Positions 5,886-14,103 of a stretch of 20,339 nt of DNA are shown one piece after another. The position numbers were made by a program, and so were the translations under genes. Origin of the DNA: a virus; the IMG/VR virus record IMGVR_UViG_3300023174_000760, positions 1 through 20,339 of that record, one strand, 5' to 3'. The notes beneath the pieces are model-generated. The model saw only the letters and a program-made list of their open reading frames with translations. It did not search any database and had not been told where the DNA came from. How positions within the stretch are numbered: the first letter of the stretch is position 1; every line of letters begins with the position of its first letter.

Positions 5886-7655
5886 ATGGCAGATAAAAAC
5901 AAACCCGGCTGGCGCAAGTATTTCAAGGTAGCAGACACTACCGGAGTGATGAGTCCAATTTCGGGCACTAACCAGTTTGGGTTTCCAGGATACGGCAAGA
6001 ACGACGGCGGTGTAGGCAACACCAACGAGTTTGGATTCCGCAACTATGCCAGCAGATTGCCAGAAGTTTACTCTGGACACCCTAACAGAATTGAGCGTTA
6101 TAATCAGTATGAGAACATGGACATGGACTCAGAAATCAACGCCTGCTTGGACATTATTGCAGAGTTCTCCACACAGCTGAACGAACAAAACGGCACGCCG
6201 TTTGATATTGACTATCAAGACAAGCCCACTGACCACGAAATTGAAATCATACGCAAGCAGATGAAACAGTGGGTCAAGCTGAACAAACTGGATCAACGCA
6301 TATTCAAACTGTTCCGCAACACCATCAAGTACGGCGATCAAATCTTTGTGCGTGATCCAGAAACATTTGAAATGATGTGGGTGGACATGAGCAAGTTGGC
6401 CCGTGTGATTGTGAACGAATCAGAAGGCAAACGTCCTGAACAGTATGTGATTCGTGACATCAACCCTAACTTCCAGAACATGACTGTGGCAGCAAAGACC
6501 ACCACAGACTACATGACCAATCCTGTAACTGGGTCAATTTCTGGCAGCTCTAACTACACCATGCCCAACGGCGGCACAGGTGGTGGCGTGGGCAACAGCC
6601 GCTTTATGACTGCCATGAACGAAGTTTGTTTGGATGCCAAGCACGTGGTGCATATGAGTCTGAACGAAGGCCTAGACACGTTTTGGCCATTTGGCAAAAG
6701 CATCTTGGAAAACATCTACATGGTATTCAAACAAAAGCAATTGCTTGAAGATGCCATCTTGATCTATCGTGTGCAACGTGCGCCAGAGCGTAGAATATTT
6801 AAAATTGACGTGGGCAACATGCCATCACACTTGGCCATGCAGTTTGTGGAACGTGTGAAAAACGAAATGCATCAGCGCAGAATTCCTACAGTAACAGGTG
6901 GCGGCAACAACATGATGGACAGCAGTTACAACCCGCTGTCAATCAACGAAGACTACTTCTTTCCACAGGGTCAAGACGGTCGTGGATCATCAGTTGAAGT
7001 GCTACCTGGCGGTCAAAACTTGGGCGAAATTGACGATTTAAAGTATTTCAACAACAAAATGGCCCGTGGTTTGCGTGTGCCATCTAGCTATTTGCCTACT
7101 GGTCCAGACGACTCAGACCGTGTGACTAGTGACGGAAAAGTAGGCACAGCCCTTATCCAAGAGTATAGATTCAATCAGTATTGTGAACGTTTACAAGCAC
7201 TAATTGTGCAAAAGTTGGACGATGAATTCAAGATGTTCTTGAAGTGGCGCGGGTTTAATATCGACTCTAGCTTGTTCAACATCAAGTTCAATGCACCACA
7301 AAACTTTGCAAGTTATCGTCAAAGCGAACTGGACAACACCAGGATCACAGCGTTTTCACAGCTGGAACAGTTACCTTACATGAGCAAGCGTTTTATGCTG
7401 GAGCGTTTCTTGGGCTTGACTGAAGATGAAATTCAGAAGAACGAAGAAATGTGGCGTGAAGAACATGATGATGTTGATGCACCAGCTGTGGCTGGCAGCG
7501 ACTTGCGAGCTGTGGGTGTAACACCAAGTGGCATGGAAGCTGACATTGCTACTGGCACAGAAATGGCTGGTATGGACCAACCCGGTGCAGAAGGCATGAC
7601 AGGTCCCGGAGCAGCACCTCCAGCCGCCGGTCCCGGAGCACCAGGTACCGTATAA
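5886..7655 (+). CDS. 20: Portal vertex protein gp20
   Basis: A 589-residue portal protein, slightly longer than T4 gp20 (524). It forms the dodecameric ring at one capsid vertex that nucleates prohead assembly, takes part in DNA packaging and joins the tail. Characteristic segments include MDMDSEINACLDIIAEFS (78-95), the acidic-basic stretch IKYGDQIFVRDPETFEMMWV, LNEGLDTFWPFGKSILENIY, a helix-rich APERRIFKIDVGNMP block, LPGGQNLGEIDDLKYFNNKM, and GLRVPSSYLPTG. The C-terminus carries a Gly/Pro/Ala-rich tail (about 555-589) that looks disordered. It is first in the head gene block, in the T4 order 20-67-21-22-23. The ATG lacks a ribosome site and sits just after a late-promoter-like box. Identification is by strong family resemblance. 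Confidence 0.95.
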   Translation: MADKNKPGWRKYFKVADTTGVMSPISGTNQFGFPGYGKNDGGVGNTNEFGFRNYASRLPEVYSGHPNRIERYNQYENMDMDSEINACLDIIAEFSTQLNEQNGTPFDIDYQDKPTDHEIEIIRKQMKQWVKLNKLDQRIFKLFRNTIKYGDQIFVRDPETFEMMWVDMSKLARVIVNESEGKRPEQYVIRDINPNFQNMTVAAKTTTDYMTNPVTGSISGSSNYTMPNGGTGGGVGNSRFMTAMNEVCLDAKHVVHMSLNEGLDTFWPFGKSILENIYMVFKQKQLLEDAILIYRVQRAPERRIFKIDVGNMPSHLAMQFVERVKNEMHQRRIPTVTGGGNNMMDSSYNPLSINEDYFFPQGQDGRGSSVEVLPGGQNLGEIDDLKYFNNKMARGLRVPSSYLPTGPDDSDRVTSDGKVGTALIQEYRFNQYCERLQALIVQKLDDEFKMFLKWRGFNIDSSLFNIKFNAPQNFASYRQSELDNTRITAFSQLEQLPYMSKRFMLERFLGLTEDEIQKNEEMWREEHDDVDAPAVAGSDLRAVGVTPSGMEADIATGTEMAGMDQPGAEGMTGPGAAPPAAGPGAPGTV

Positions 7656-7658
7656 ATA
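7651..7658 (+). promoter_or_regulatory. Exact late promoter box overlapping gp20 stop
   Basis: TATAAATA is the exact T4 late consensus. It contains the gp20 stop codon (GTA TAA ATA) and is followed by a 5-nt gap (ACAAC) and then ATG at 7664. T4 late promoters start at the base 6 nt after the box, which is the A of this ATG, so a leaderless transcript is predicted. Confidence 0.6.
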
Positions 7659-7663
7659 ACAAC

Positions 7664-7882
7664 ATGCTACTGACAGAAATCTACAATCAACAGCCTCAAG
7701 CCTATCAAGACCTGAGCCAAGACAACAGTCAACTGCAACTCAGTGACTTGCGCAAAACTCGCTTGACTCTGCGTCAGTTAAACAAACTGCGCAAAATGAA
7801 TGACATTCGTTCAGTAGAGTTTAAAGACAAACTCAAATTGATACGCAAACAGTATCAACCTCCAGCACAACCTATAGCCTAA
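7664..7882 (+). CDS. Small basic protein between gp20 and the core gene
   Basis: A 72-residue, Lys/Arg/Gln-rich protein I cannot assign to a family. The first part (MLLTEIYNQQPQAYQDLS) is polar. Residues about 24-64 form a strongly basic helix with KTRLTLRQLNKLRKMNDIR. Position in the head cluster corresponds to the small prohead core genes (67/68) of T4, so a prohead core or packaging-associated role is plausible from context alone. No Shine-Dalgarno sequence is visible; the ATG lies 5 nt after a perfect late promoter box. Length, codon pattern and position support a real gene. Confidence 0.75.
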   Translation: MLLTEIYNQQPQAYQDLSQDNSQLQLSDLRKTRLTLRQLNKLRKMNDIRSVEFKDKLKLIRKQYQPPAQPIA

Positions 7883-7913
7883 TCAGTCGGCGAGAAAAAA
7901 CAGCCGTTTTGAG

Positions 7914-7980
7914 GGGTAAACACTATAGTTTTTGACTGTTATATTAAATAACAGCACACTTTACCTATAGGAGTTTACCC
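7914..7980 (+). promoter_or_regulatory. RBS-sequestering compound hairpin before gp67-like gene
   Basis: GGGTAAAC (7914-7921) pairs perfectly with GTTTACCC (7973-7980). After a 1x2 internal loop, CTATAG (7923-7928) pairs with CTATAG (7965-7970), giving 14 bp in total. The enclosed sequence holds a further perfect 7-bp hairpin (CTGTTAT 7936-7942 with ATAACAG 7948-7954). The right arm contains the ribosome site TAGGAG (7968-7973) for the ATG at 7984. RNA reading through from upstream should therefore be poorly translated. Confidence 0.65.
7943..7950 (+). promoter_or_regulatory. Late-promoter-like box inside the hairpin
   Basis: ATTAAATA lies in the loop region between the two arms of the RBS-sequestering hairpin. 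By T4 spacing the RNA would begin near 7956, downstream of the left arm. The 5' leader would then keep the TAGGAG ribosome site but lose the pairing partner. The match to TATAAATA differs at the first and third positions. Confidence 0.45.
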
Positions 7981-7983
7981 AAT

Positions 7984-8844
7984 ATGAACCGTTTCGAACA
8001 ATTAATCGAATACGTCATTAATGACGAAGAACAAAAAGCCCGCGAACTTTTCCATGACATCGTTGTGGAAAAAAGCCGCAAGATCTATGAAAACTTAATG
8101 GCCGAAGAAGAATTAGATGAAGCTGCTGAAGAAGAGCTCGACGAAGCAGAAGAAGACGACCTTGACGAAGGCATGGCCATGGGCGGAGACGCTGCTAATA
8201 ACTTGATCGACAATGTCGAAACTGACGAACAAGACGACATGAGCATGGAAGGCGAAGATGACGCCGAATTTGACGACGAAGCCGAAGAAGCTGGCGACGA
8301 CTTAACTGGTGATTTAGAAGCTGATCACGATGAGTTTGGCGGTAGCGAAGGCGGTAGCGATGAAACTGCTACCAAAGACGACATCATGAATTTGGAAGAC
8401 AAACTGGATCAGTTGATGGCCGAGTTTGAAGCTGCTATGGGCGGCGACGAAATGGGCGATGGTGACGGATTTGGTCCTGACGAAGGTGGTGATGCCATTG
8501 AAATGGACGACACCGGCGAAATGGAACCAGGCATGATGGAAGCCATCAGCTTGAAAGCAGCCCCAAAACCAGTTACAACTGAACAAGGTAATGGCAAAGC
8601 AGGTCCTGTAGCATTCAACTCAGGTGCAACTGGTATGGCCAGCAAGCCAGTACACACCGGTGCAAACGAAGGTGGACGTCATGACACCGCTGCTTACAGC
8701 AACAACACAAAAGAGTTAATTGGCAAAGTGGGTAACACACCTGCTCAGTCAACTCAAGATCTCAAGCCTGCTACCAAGCCACATTTGGGCCAAGCATCAG
8801 GCGTGAACACAAAGAGCCCACTACCAAGCGGTCGTAAGGGTTAA
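7984..8844 (+). CDS. Acidic prohead core protein, gp67-like N-terminus
   Basis: A 286-residue protein. The N-terminal helix FEQLIEYVINDEEQKARELF (4-23) followed by HDIVVEKSRKIYENLMAEE resembles the start of T4 gp67, a small prohead core protein with a highly acidic tail. Here the acidic region (about 40-185, runs such as EEELDEAEEDDLDE) is far longer than in T4, where gp67 is about 80 residues. It is followed by a basic, Gly/Thr/Asn-rich C-terminus (about 186-286). Gene order (between gp20 and gp21) supports a core or scaffold role, probably degraded by gp21 in T4 fashion. Translation is likely controlled by the upstream hairpin. The gp67 assignment rests on position, the helix and acidity, not on a search. 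Confidence 0.65.
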   Translation: MNRFEQLIEYVINDEEQKARELFHDIVVEKSRKIYENLMAEEELDEAAEEELDEAEEDDLDEGMAMGGDAANNLIDNVETDEQDDMSMEGEDDAEFDDEAEEAGDDLTGDLEADHDEFGGSEGGSDETATKDDIMNLEDKLDQLMAEFEAAMGGDEMGDGDGFGPDEGGDAIEMDDTGEMEPGMMEAISLKAAPKPVTTEQGNGKAGPVAFNSGATGMASKPVHTGANEGGRHDTAAYSNNTKELIGKVGNTPAQSTQDLKPATKPHLGQASGVNTKSPLPSGRKG

Positions 8845-8848
8845 TTAG

Positions 8849-9487
8849 ATGTCATCTAGATACCTAAGAGAAGATCTCACTTTTAGCCAAGCCAACATCC
8901 AAGTTTTGGAAGAAGCTGATGTTGGCGGCAAGAAGCACCTCTATCTCAAAGGCATTTGCATTGAAGGCGACAAGAAGAATGCAAATGAGCGTATCTATCC
9001 CCGACACGAAATTATCAAGGCAGTTGAAACCATCAACGAACAGATCCGTAACGGTAACTCCGTTTTAGGTGAAGTGGACCATCCAGACGATCTCAAGATT
9101 AACTTGGATCGTGTGTGTCACACAGTTGAAGGCATGTGGATGGACGGACATGCTGGTTGCGGCAAGTTGAAAATTCTGCCAACCCCAATGGGTGAATTGA
9201 TAAAGACTCTGTTAACATCAGGCGTGAAGCTGGGTGTCAGCAGTCGTGGATCAGGTAATGTTGATGACAGAACCGGACATGTAAGTGACTTTGAAATCGT
9301 CACTATAGATGTGGTTGCCCAACCCAGTGCTCCTAATGCGTATCCTACAGCAATCTATGAAGGTCTCATGAATATGAGAAACGGTCATAAGATCTTAGAG
9401 ATGGCTAGAGAGTCTGGTCAGGACGACAAAGTGAAAAAGTATCTCGCAGGTGAGGTTAAACGCCTCATTCGAGAACTTAAAATCTAA
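8849..9487 (+). CDS. 21: Prohead core protease gp21, S80-type
   Basis: A 212-residue serine protease of the T4 gp21 type. It sits in the prohead core, activates on assembly and cleaves scaffold, core and capsid proteins so that the head can mature and expand. Catalytic motifs are visible: VLGEVDHPDD with His78, the nucleophile region LGVSSRGSG with Ser131/Ser132, and FEIVTIDVVAQPSAPNA with Asp154 as the likely third member. The C-terminal helix (about 172-212) is basic and may be the pro-segment. TAAGGG lies 8 nt before the ATG, and the gene starts 4 nt after the upstream stop. It precedes gp22 by 12 nt, fitting co-expression of protease and scaffold. Confidence 0.93.
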   Translation: MSSRYLREDLTFSQANIQVLEEADVGGKKHLYLKGICIEGDKKNANERIYPRHEIIKAVETINEQIRNGNSVLGEVDHPDDLKINLDRVCHTVEGMWMDGHAGCGKLKILPTPMGELIKTLLTSGVKLGVSSRGSGNVDDRTGHVSDFEIVTIDVVAQPSAPNAYPTAIYEGLMNMRNGHKILEMARESGQDDKVKKYLAGEVKRLIRELKI

Positions 9488-9499
9488 GGAGAATGAGGC

Positions 9500-10594
9500 A
9501 TGTTTGATGCTATTAAACCATTGCTAGATAGCGGATTAATCAACGAAGATGTCAGTAAGGAACTCAATGAAGCTTGGGAATCTAAACTGACAGAAGCTCG
9601 TGAATTGGTTCGTGCTGAACTTCGTGAGGAGTTTGCACAACGCTATGAGCACGACAAGTCAGTGATGGTAGAAGCCCTAGATAAGATGGTAACAGAAGGT
9701 CTCGCAGGAGAACTAGCTAATATTACTGCTGAAAAGCGTAATTTAGCTGAAGACCGTGTGAAGTTTCAACACAAGATGAAAGAGTCAGCAACCAAGTTTA
9801 ATAGCTTTTTGGTGACCAAACTGTCTGAAGAAATTTCTGAACTGCGTAAAGACCGTAAAATGCACGCCGAAGGTGTCAATAAACTTGAACACTTCGTTGT
9901 GCAGGCTCTAGCTAGAGAAATTACAGAGTTCGCTCGAGACAAACGTGATGTTGTAGAAACAAAAGTTCGTTTAGTACGTGAAGCTCGTAGCAAGCTAGAA
10001 GGACTCAAGTCACGATTCATTAAAGAATCTGCACAAAAAATGAGTTCTGCTGTTAGCCGTCACTTGAAGGCTGAACTGAACCAATTGCAAGAAGACATTA
10101 AAGTTGCTCGCGAGAACAATTTTGGTCGTCGTATCTTCGAAGCGTATGCTACTGAATTTGGCGCTACTCACTTGAATGAGAAAGCCGAAGTTCGTAAGTT
10201 GCATGACACAATTGCGCACAAAGACAAGAAATTGTCCGAGGCAATTCGTCTCACCATGAAAGCAAAAGTCCTGGTTGAGAATAAAGAGCGCGAACTGCGT
10301 ATGATTAAAGAATCCAATGAGCGTGATAGCACAATGGATGAATTGTTACGTCCCTTAAACAAGGAAAAACAAGAAGTCATGCGTAATTTGCTTGAAAGCG
10401 TCCAAACTAACCGTTTGAAAAACGCATTCGAAAAGTATCTACCAGCAGTGTTGGAAGACCGATCAGCTAAAGCCCGCAAGGTGATCTCTGAGCAAGTATC
10501 CGCAGTTACCGGTGATAAGACAGTTCCACAAAAGTCAGAATCTGATGAAGATCGCAGTAATGTGATTGATCTCAAGAGACTGGCTGGACTGTGA
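9500..10594 (+). CDS. 22: Prohead scaffold protein gp22
   Basis: A 364-residue, almost wholly helical protein with heptad-rich, highly charged sequence (Glu/Lys/Arg) throughout about 20-320, as expected for the major scaffolding core protein on which the capsid shell is built. T4 gp22 is 269 residues, so this version is longer. The C-terminus NVIDLKRLAGL is a compact hydrophobic tail that may contact the shell. The strong ribosome site AAGGAG (9486-9491) overlaps the gp21 stop. The gene ends in TGA followed directly by TAA TAA (10592-10600). Identification rests on order (21-22-23) and composition. Confidence 0.9.
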   Translation: MFDAIKPLLDSGLINEDVSKELNEAWESKLTEARELVRAELREEFAQRYEHDKSVMVEALDKMVTEGLAGELANITAEKRNLAEDRVKFQHKMKESATKFNSFLVTKLSEEISELRKDRKMHAEGVNKLEHFVVQALAREITEFARDKRDVVETKVRLVREARSKLEGLKSRFIKESAQKMSSAVSRHLKAELNQLQEDIKVARENNFGRRIFEAYATEFGATHLNEKAEVRKLHDTIAHKDKKLSEAIRLTMKAKVLVENKERELRMIKESNERDSTMDELLRPLNKEKQEVMRNLLESVQTNRLKNAFEKYLPAVLEDRSAKARKVISEQVSAVTGDKTVPQKSESDEDRSNVIDLKRLAGL

Positions 10595-10617
10595 TAATAA
10601 AAATTTAGGAGACTTAA

Positions 10618-11814
10618 ATGTCACAAGAACTTTTAGAAAGTCGCTGGAGCGAGACCAAAGAAGCTCTGCTTGAAGGTTTAAACGGCACCAAGCGCAATTC
10701 GATGAGTGTTATCCTGGAAAACACCAAGCGTTACTTGAAAGAGAACGCAAGTGCTGGATCAACCTCTTCTGGCAACATTGCCACACTTAACCGTGTGATT
10801 CTGCCAGTTATCCGACGTGTGATGCCAACCGTTATTGCTAACGAGTTGGTTGGTGTTCAGCCAATGACCGGCCCTGTTGGTCAGATCCACACTCTGCGTG
10901 TGCGTTATGCACAAAGTTTGACTGATACTTCTGCTGCTGCAACTTCTGTTACAGCCGGCCAAGAAGCATTGAGCCCATTCACGATTGCTACAGCTTACTC
11001 TACTGTTCCCCAAGGAACAAGTACAGCTACATCCTACACTGGTGGTAACACAGCAGTGATGGAAGGTACTGGCGGTAAGCAAATCAGCGTTCAAATCTTG
11101 AAACAAGCTGTTGAAGCCAAGACCCGCAAGTTGCAAGCTCGCTGGACTTTTGAATCTGCACAAGACGCACAAGCCATGCATGGTATTGACGTTGAAGCAG
11201 AAATCATGGCTGCTCTGGCACAAGAGATTACCGCTGAGATTGACCAAGAGATTCTTTTGAGCTTGCGCTCATTGGCATCTACTGAGTTCACATACAACCA
11301 AGCTACCGTTTCAGGTACAGCTACATTCGTTGGTGACGAACACGCCGCTTTGGCTGTTTTGATCAACCGTGTTGCTAACTTGATCGCCCAACGTACACGT
11401 CGTGGCGCTGGTAACTACGCTGTTGTGAGTTCAGCTGCGTTGACAGTGTTGCAAAGTGCAACTACTTCAGCTTTTGCTCGTACCACAGAAGGCACCTTTG
11501 AAGCACCTACAAACACCAAGTTTGTTGGTACCCTGAACGGTTCTATGCGTGTGTTTGTTGACAGCTATGCTGCTGACACCACACCAGTTCTGGTTGGATA
11601 CAAAGGCTCTTCAGAAGCTGACGCTCCTGCATTCTACTGCCCATACATTCCTTTGATGAGCAGTGGTGTTGTGTTGGATCCAACAACCTTTGAACCAGTG
11701 GTGTCATTCATGACACGTTATGGTTACATTGAGTTGACCAACACTGCAAGTTCGTTCGGTAACGCCGGCGACTATGTTGGTGAGATCGCAGTATCTAACT
11801 TGTCATTCTCCTAA
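10618..11814 (+). CDS. 23: Major capsid protein gp23
   Basis: A 398-residue HK97-fold major capsid protein, shorter than T4 gp23 (521) but typical of aquatic T4-like phages. The N-terminal helical segment (1-42) is followed by NASAGSTSSGNIATLNRVIL. The T4 protease prefers (L/I)xE, and LKE at 40-42 immediately before NAS is the likeliest maturation site; LLE (17-19) and ILE (32-34) are further matches. Conserved blocks include LNRVILPVIRRVMPTVIANE, LVGVQPMTGPVGQIHTLRVRY and the C-terminal GVVLDPTTFEPVVSFMTRYG. The AGGAGA ribosome site (10607-10612) is strong. A rho-independent terminator follows, ending the head gene block. Confidence 0.95.
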   Translation: MSQELLESRWSETKEALLEGLNGTKRNSMSVILENTKRYLKENASAGSTSSGNIATLNRVILPVIRRVMPTVIANELVGVQPMTGPVGQIHTLRVRYAQSLTDTSAAATSVTAGQEALSPFTIATAYSTVPQGTSTATSYTGGNTAVMEGTGGKQISVQILKQAVEAKTRKLQARWTFESAQDAQAMHGIDVEAEIMAALAQEITAEIDQEILLSLRSLASTEFTYNQATVSGTATFVGDEHAALAVLINRVANLIAQRTRRGAGNYAVVSSAALTVLQSATTSAFARTTEGTFEAPTNTKFVGTLNGSMRVFVDSYAADTTPVLVGYKGSSEADAPAFYCPYIPLMSSGVVLDPTTFEPVVSFMTRYGYIELTNTASSFGNAGDYVGEIAVSNLSFS

Positions 11815-11844
11815 TCAGAGAATCCAACCCAGGGATGGGAAGGC

Positions 11845-11869
11845 AAAAACCTGCTTCGGCAGGTTTTTT
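11845..11869 (+). terminator. Rho-independent terminator after gp23
   Basis: AAAAACCTGC (11845-11854), a TTCG tetraloop, and GCAGGTTTTTT (11859-11869) form a 10-bp stem including A-T pairs and ending in six T residues. The UUCG loop makes it very stable. The A-run upstream gives it partial activity on the minus strand too. Confidence 0.93.
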
Positions 11870-11873
11870 GTTG

Positions 11874-11881
11874 GCTAAGTA
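11874..11881 (+). promoter_or_regulatory. Late-promoter-like box, leaderless spacing
   Basis: GCTAAGTA lies 5 nt before the ATG at 11887 and just after the gp23 terminator. No ribosome site is present between them, so transcription starting at the ATG itself is predicted. The G in TAAGTA also occurs in the leftward box at 2663-2656 and the box at 16923. Confidence 0.4.
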
Positions 11882-11886
11882 TTTGA

Positions 11887-12969
11887 ATGAATATTATATA
11901 CGCAAATAGCATTGATCCAATTTATCCTAAGGATTATGCGCGAGATTATTTGAATCAATTTCTTCCCAATCAAACTTGTTTTCTTTTTACTGACAACAAC
12001 ATTAATAGATTTTCTGACATTGACACGGTGCTTAGTGCCGCAGGTAAGTTAGATTTTATACTAATTGACATTACTCACAATGTAGTGGGACTAAAACACA
12101 ATCAGTTTAGTACCACTTGTAACGGCAATCTCATTCATACCATAGAACAATTGGTTGAATATTGTGAATTGTATGCTCCAACTGTTGTGCTACATTGCGA
12201 TTTTAATTATCAATCCAATACTAGCCACTATTTTTATTTTCCACTTTGGTTATGGATGTGGTCAGCAAAAAAACCATTGTGGTATGCAAATGAAGGGAAA
12301 CAACTCAATTTGTATGATGTGTTAGAAAATAAAACTCAAGGACTGTTTTGTTTAAACAGAACACCAACCTGGCACAGGATTTTGTTGTTTAATACTATTG
12401 TAGAAAAATCATGGTTCTCAAAAATATCATATACGTTTGGTAATCATGGACACGGCAAACAATTTGAACATGCGTTTCACAGTTTAACTCAATTAGAGAT
12501 AACTGAATTTGAACGCAAAAAACATTATTTGCCTTTTGTGTTAATTGATGAAGATAAAGAAGATACTACAGATGTAGGAGTATCACACCCAGTCTGGAGC
12601 ACTCACACATTTAATCTAGTGACTGAGTCTTCAATATCCTATACATTACTCAGTGAAAAAACAGCTAAACCTTTTGTAACAAAAATGATACCTATTATTT
12701 TAGGACCTCAAAATGCTGCACAACATTTAACAGAACTAGGTTTAGATATGTTTGAGGATATTGTACCTTGGTATACTTGGGACCACTTAGAAAGTCCAAG
12801 AGATCGGATTAGTATTATAGTAAATTTTTTAGAAGATTTTCTCAAACAAGATCTTGTGGCAATCTATCATGCCAACAAACATAGAGTCGATTGTAACAAA
12901 GAATTTTTTCATAGCGAAAAATTTAGAAAAAATCTTCTTAAAGATATGGTCAAACTTTCATCCAACTGA
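11887..12969 (+). CDS. Putative glycosyltransferase-like protein, AT-rich
   Basis: A 360-residue protein. The C-terminal segment LVTESS..YTLLSEKTAKPFVTKMIPIILGP (about 244-273), followed by a helix and LGLDMFEDIVPWYTWD, resembles the sugar-nucleotide-binding region (T/SEKxxKP then a GxPxI-like strand) of GT10-like GT-B transferases found in many aquatic phages and bacteria. The N-terminal half lacks motifs I recognise. Donor and target are unknown; modification of virion protein or host surface glycan is possible. Two 60-base lines counted by eye have about 28-32% GC, against about 45% in a line of gp23, which suggests separate acquisition. It lacks a Shine-Dalgarno site, and its 3' end overlaps that of the opposing TPR gene by 20 bp. 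Family call is moderate. Confidence 0.55.
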   Translation: MNIIYANSIDPIYPKDYARDYLNQFLPNQTCFLFTDNNINRFSDIDTVLSAAGKLDFILIDITHNVVGLKHNQFSTTCNGNLIHTIEQLVEYCELYAPTVVLHCDFNYQSNTSHYFYFPLWLWMWSAKKPLWYANEGKQLNLYDVLENKTQGLFCLNRTPTWHRILLFNTIVEKSWFSKISYTFGNHGHGKQFEHAFHSLTQLEITEFERKKHYLPFVLIDEDKEDTTDVGVSHPVWSTHTFNLVTESSISYTLLSEKTAKPFVTKMIPIILGPQNAAQHLTELGLDMFEDIVPWYTWDHLESPRDRISIIVNFLEDFLKQDLVAIYHANKHRVDCNKEFFHSEKFRKNLLKDMVKLSSN

Positions 12970-14098
12970 GATATTGACTAACTTTTTTCTTGACACTGGC
13001 CCAGTCGCCCATTGCGGGCTGACGGAACAGGCGTGCAGTTGAGTACCATGGTGAATCATCACGATTTAACAACCAGCGCCAGTCTGTACCAAACCAGTTG
13101 AGCATAATCCAGGTAGGACGACCTAGTGCTCCGCTAAGATGTGATACAGCAGTGTCCACACCAATTACAACGTCCATGGCCATGATTAAGGCCGCAGTGT
13201 CTACAAAACTTGTAATACTGCCAGGATATGCCTTGACTCCTGCTTCCACTAGTGCTGCTTCTTCTTCGGGTGTGGCATCAATTTGCAAATTAACCCATTC
13301 ATATTGAGAATTTGTTCGGATCAGTTCCAGCATGTCTTCAAACGGCATGCCCTTGTGACGATTCAACCAAGCATCACGACGGCCACTCCAACAAAATCCC
13401 ACCCTCATGCGAGTCTTGGGACCTAGTATTTGCAACCATTCTTGCTGTTTGTTCATATCTACGTTGAGATAGTTCACAGGCTTTGGCAAGTTTTCTAGTG
13501 TGACACCCAAGATGCCAGGAATGCTCATGATAGGAATCCAGTAGTCAAACTTGCCAACATCATCTAAATAGCCGCCAACTCGTTCAATGATGGGGCTGTT
13601 GCTTAATAAAGGAATCAATCCGTCTGTTACTTTGAGTTTGATCTTTGCACCTGCCACATGCAAGTTCCACAAGAAGCGCACAAACTGAATATTGTCTCCA
13701 TGACCTTGTTCGCCTTCCACAAGGATAGTTTTGTCTTTTAAGTCTTGACCAGTCCAACGTGGCTGTGTGTGTTTGGGCAGTTGACCGGCAAGATGCTCAT
13801 AGTTCCAACGCACTTCATACAAAGGCCATCCTTGAGCATAGTTGCCCTGGATCAAATAGCTTACTGCTAGATTAAAAAGGGCTGTGACATTCTGTGGTTC
13901 TAACACAATGGCATGCTGTAAGAATGGCACAGCTCGTGCAGGTTGCCCACATTCTCTCATGACATTGCCATAGTTGTTCCAGGCAGCAGCCAAGTCCATG
14001 TCTTCTACAAATGCTTGAGCATAGCATTTGAGAGCTTCAGTTGGTTGATTTTGTGCTCGGTATTCGTTGCCTTGAGCAATTAAAAGTTGTGTATCCAT
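12950..14098 (-). CDS. TPR and GT9-like glycosyltransferase fusion
   Basis: A 382-residue protein from the chosen start. Three or so tetratricopeptide repeats fill about 4-98 (WNNYGNVMRECGQPARAVPF, then an ALFNLAVSYLIQGNYAQGW unit). A GT-B domain of the heptosyltransferase-like (GT9) type follows: LVEGEQGHGDNIQFVRF (126-142), VGFCWSG (233-239), and the hallmark VVIGVDTAVSHLSGALG (310-326) near the nucleotide-sugar site, ending in LFRQPAMGDW. Such TPR-GT9 proteins are common in bacteria and occur in phages. The target may be a virion protein. The ATG at 14098 is preferred over 14122 because it sits exactly 5 nt after a TTAAATA late-type box; starting at 14122 would place the box inside the gene. 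It is the only minus-strand gene in the plus-strand half. Confidence 0.8.
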   Translation of the reverse strand: MDTQLLIAQGNEYRAQNQPTEALKCYAQAFVEDMDLAAAWNNYGNVMRECGQPARAVPFLQHAIVLEPQNVTALFNLAVSYLIQGNYAQGWPLYEVRWNYEHLAGQLPKHTQPRWTGQDLKDKTILVEGEQGHGDNIQFVRFLWNLHVAGAKIKLKVTDGLIPLLSNSPIIERVGGYLDDVGKFDYWIPIMSIPGILGVTLENLPKPVNYLNVDMNKQQEWLQILGPKTRMRVGFCWSGRRDAWLNRHKGMPFEDMLELIRTNSQYEWVNLQIDATPEEEAALVEAGVKAYPGSITSFVDTAALIMAMDVVIGVDTAVSHLSGALGRPTWIMLNWFGTDWRWLLNRDDSPWYSTARLFRQPAMGDWASVKKKVSQYLSWMKV

Positions 14099-14103
14099 GG
14101 CTA

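Noticed and set aside
10592-10605. TGATAATAAAAATT as a late promoter before gp23
   Set aside because: It lacks the TAAATA core seen at the other boxes and contains the gp22 stop followed by two extra stops. gp23 has a strong ribosome site and can be expressed from upstream.
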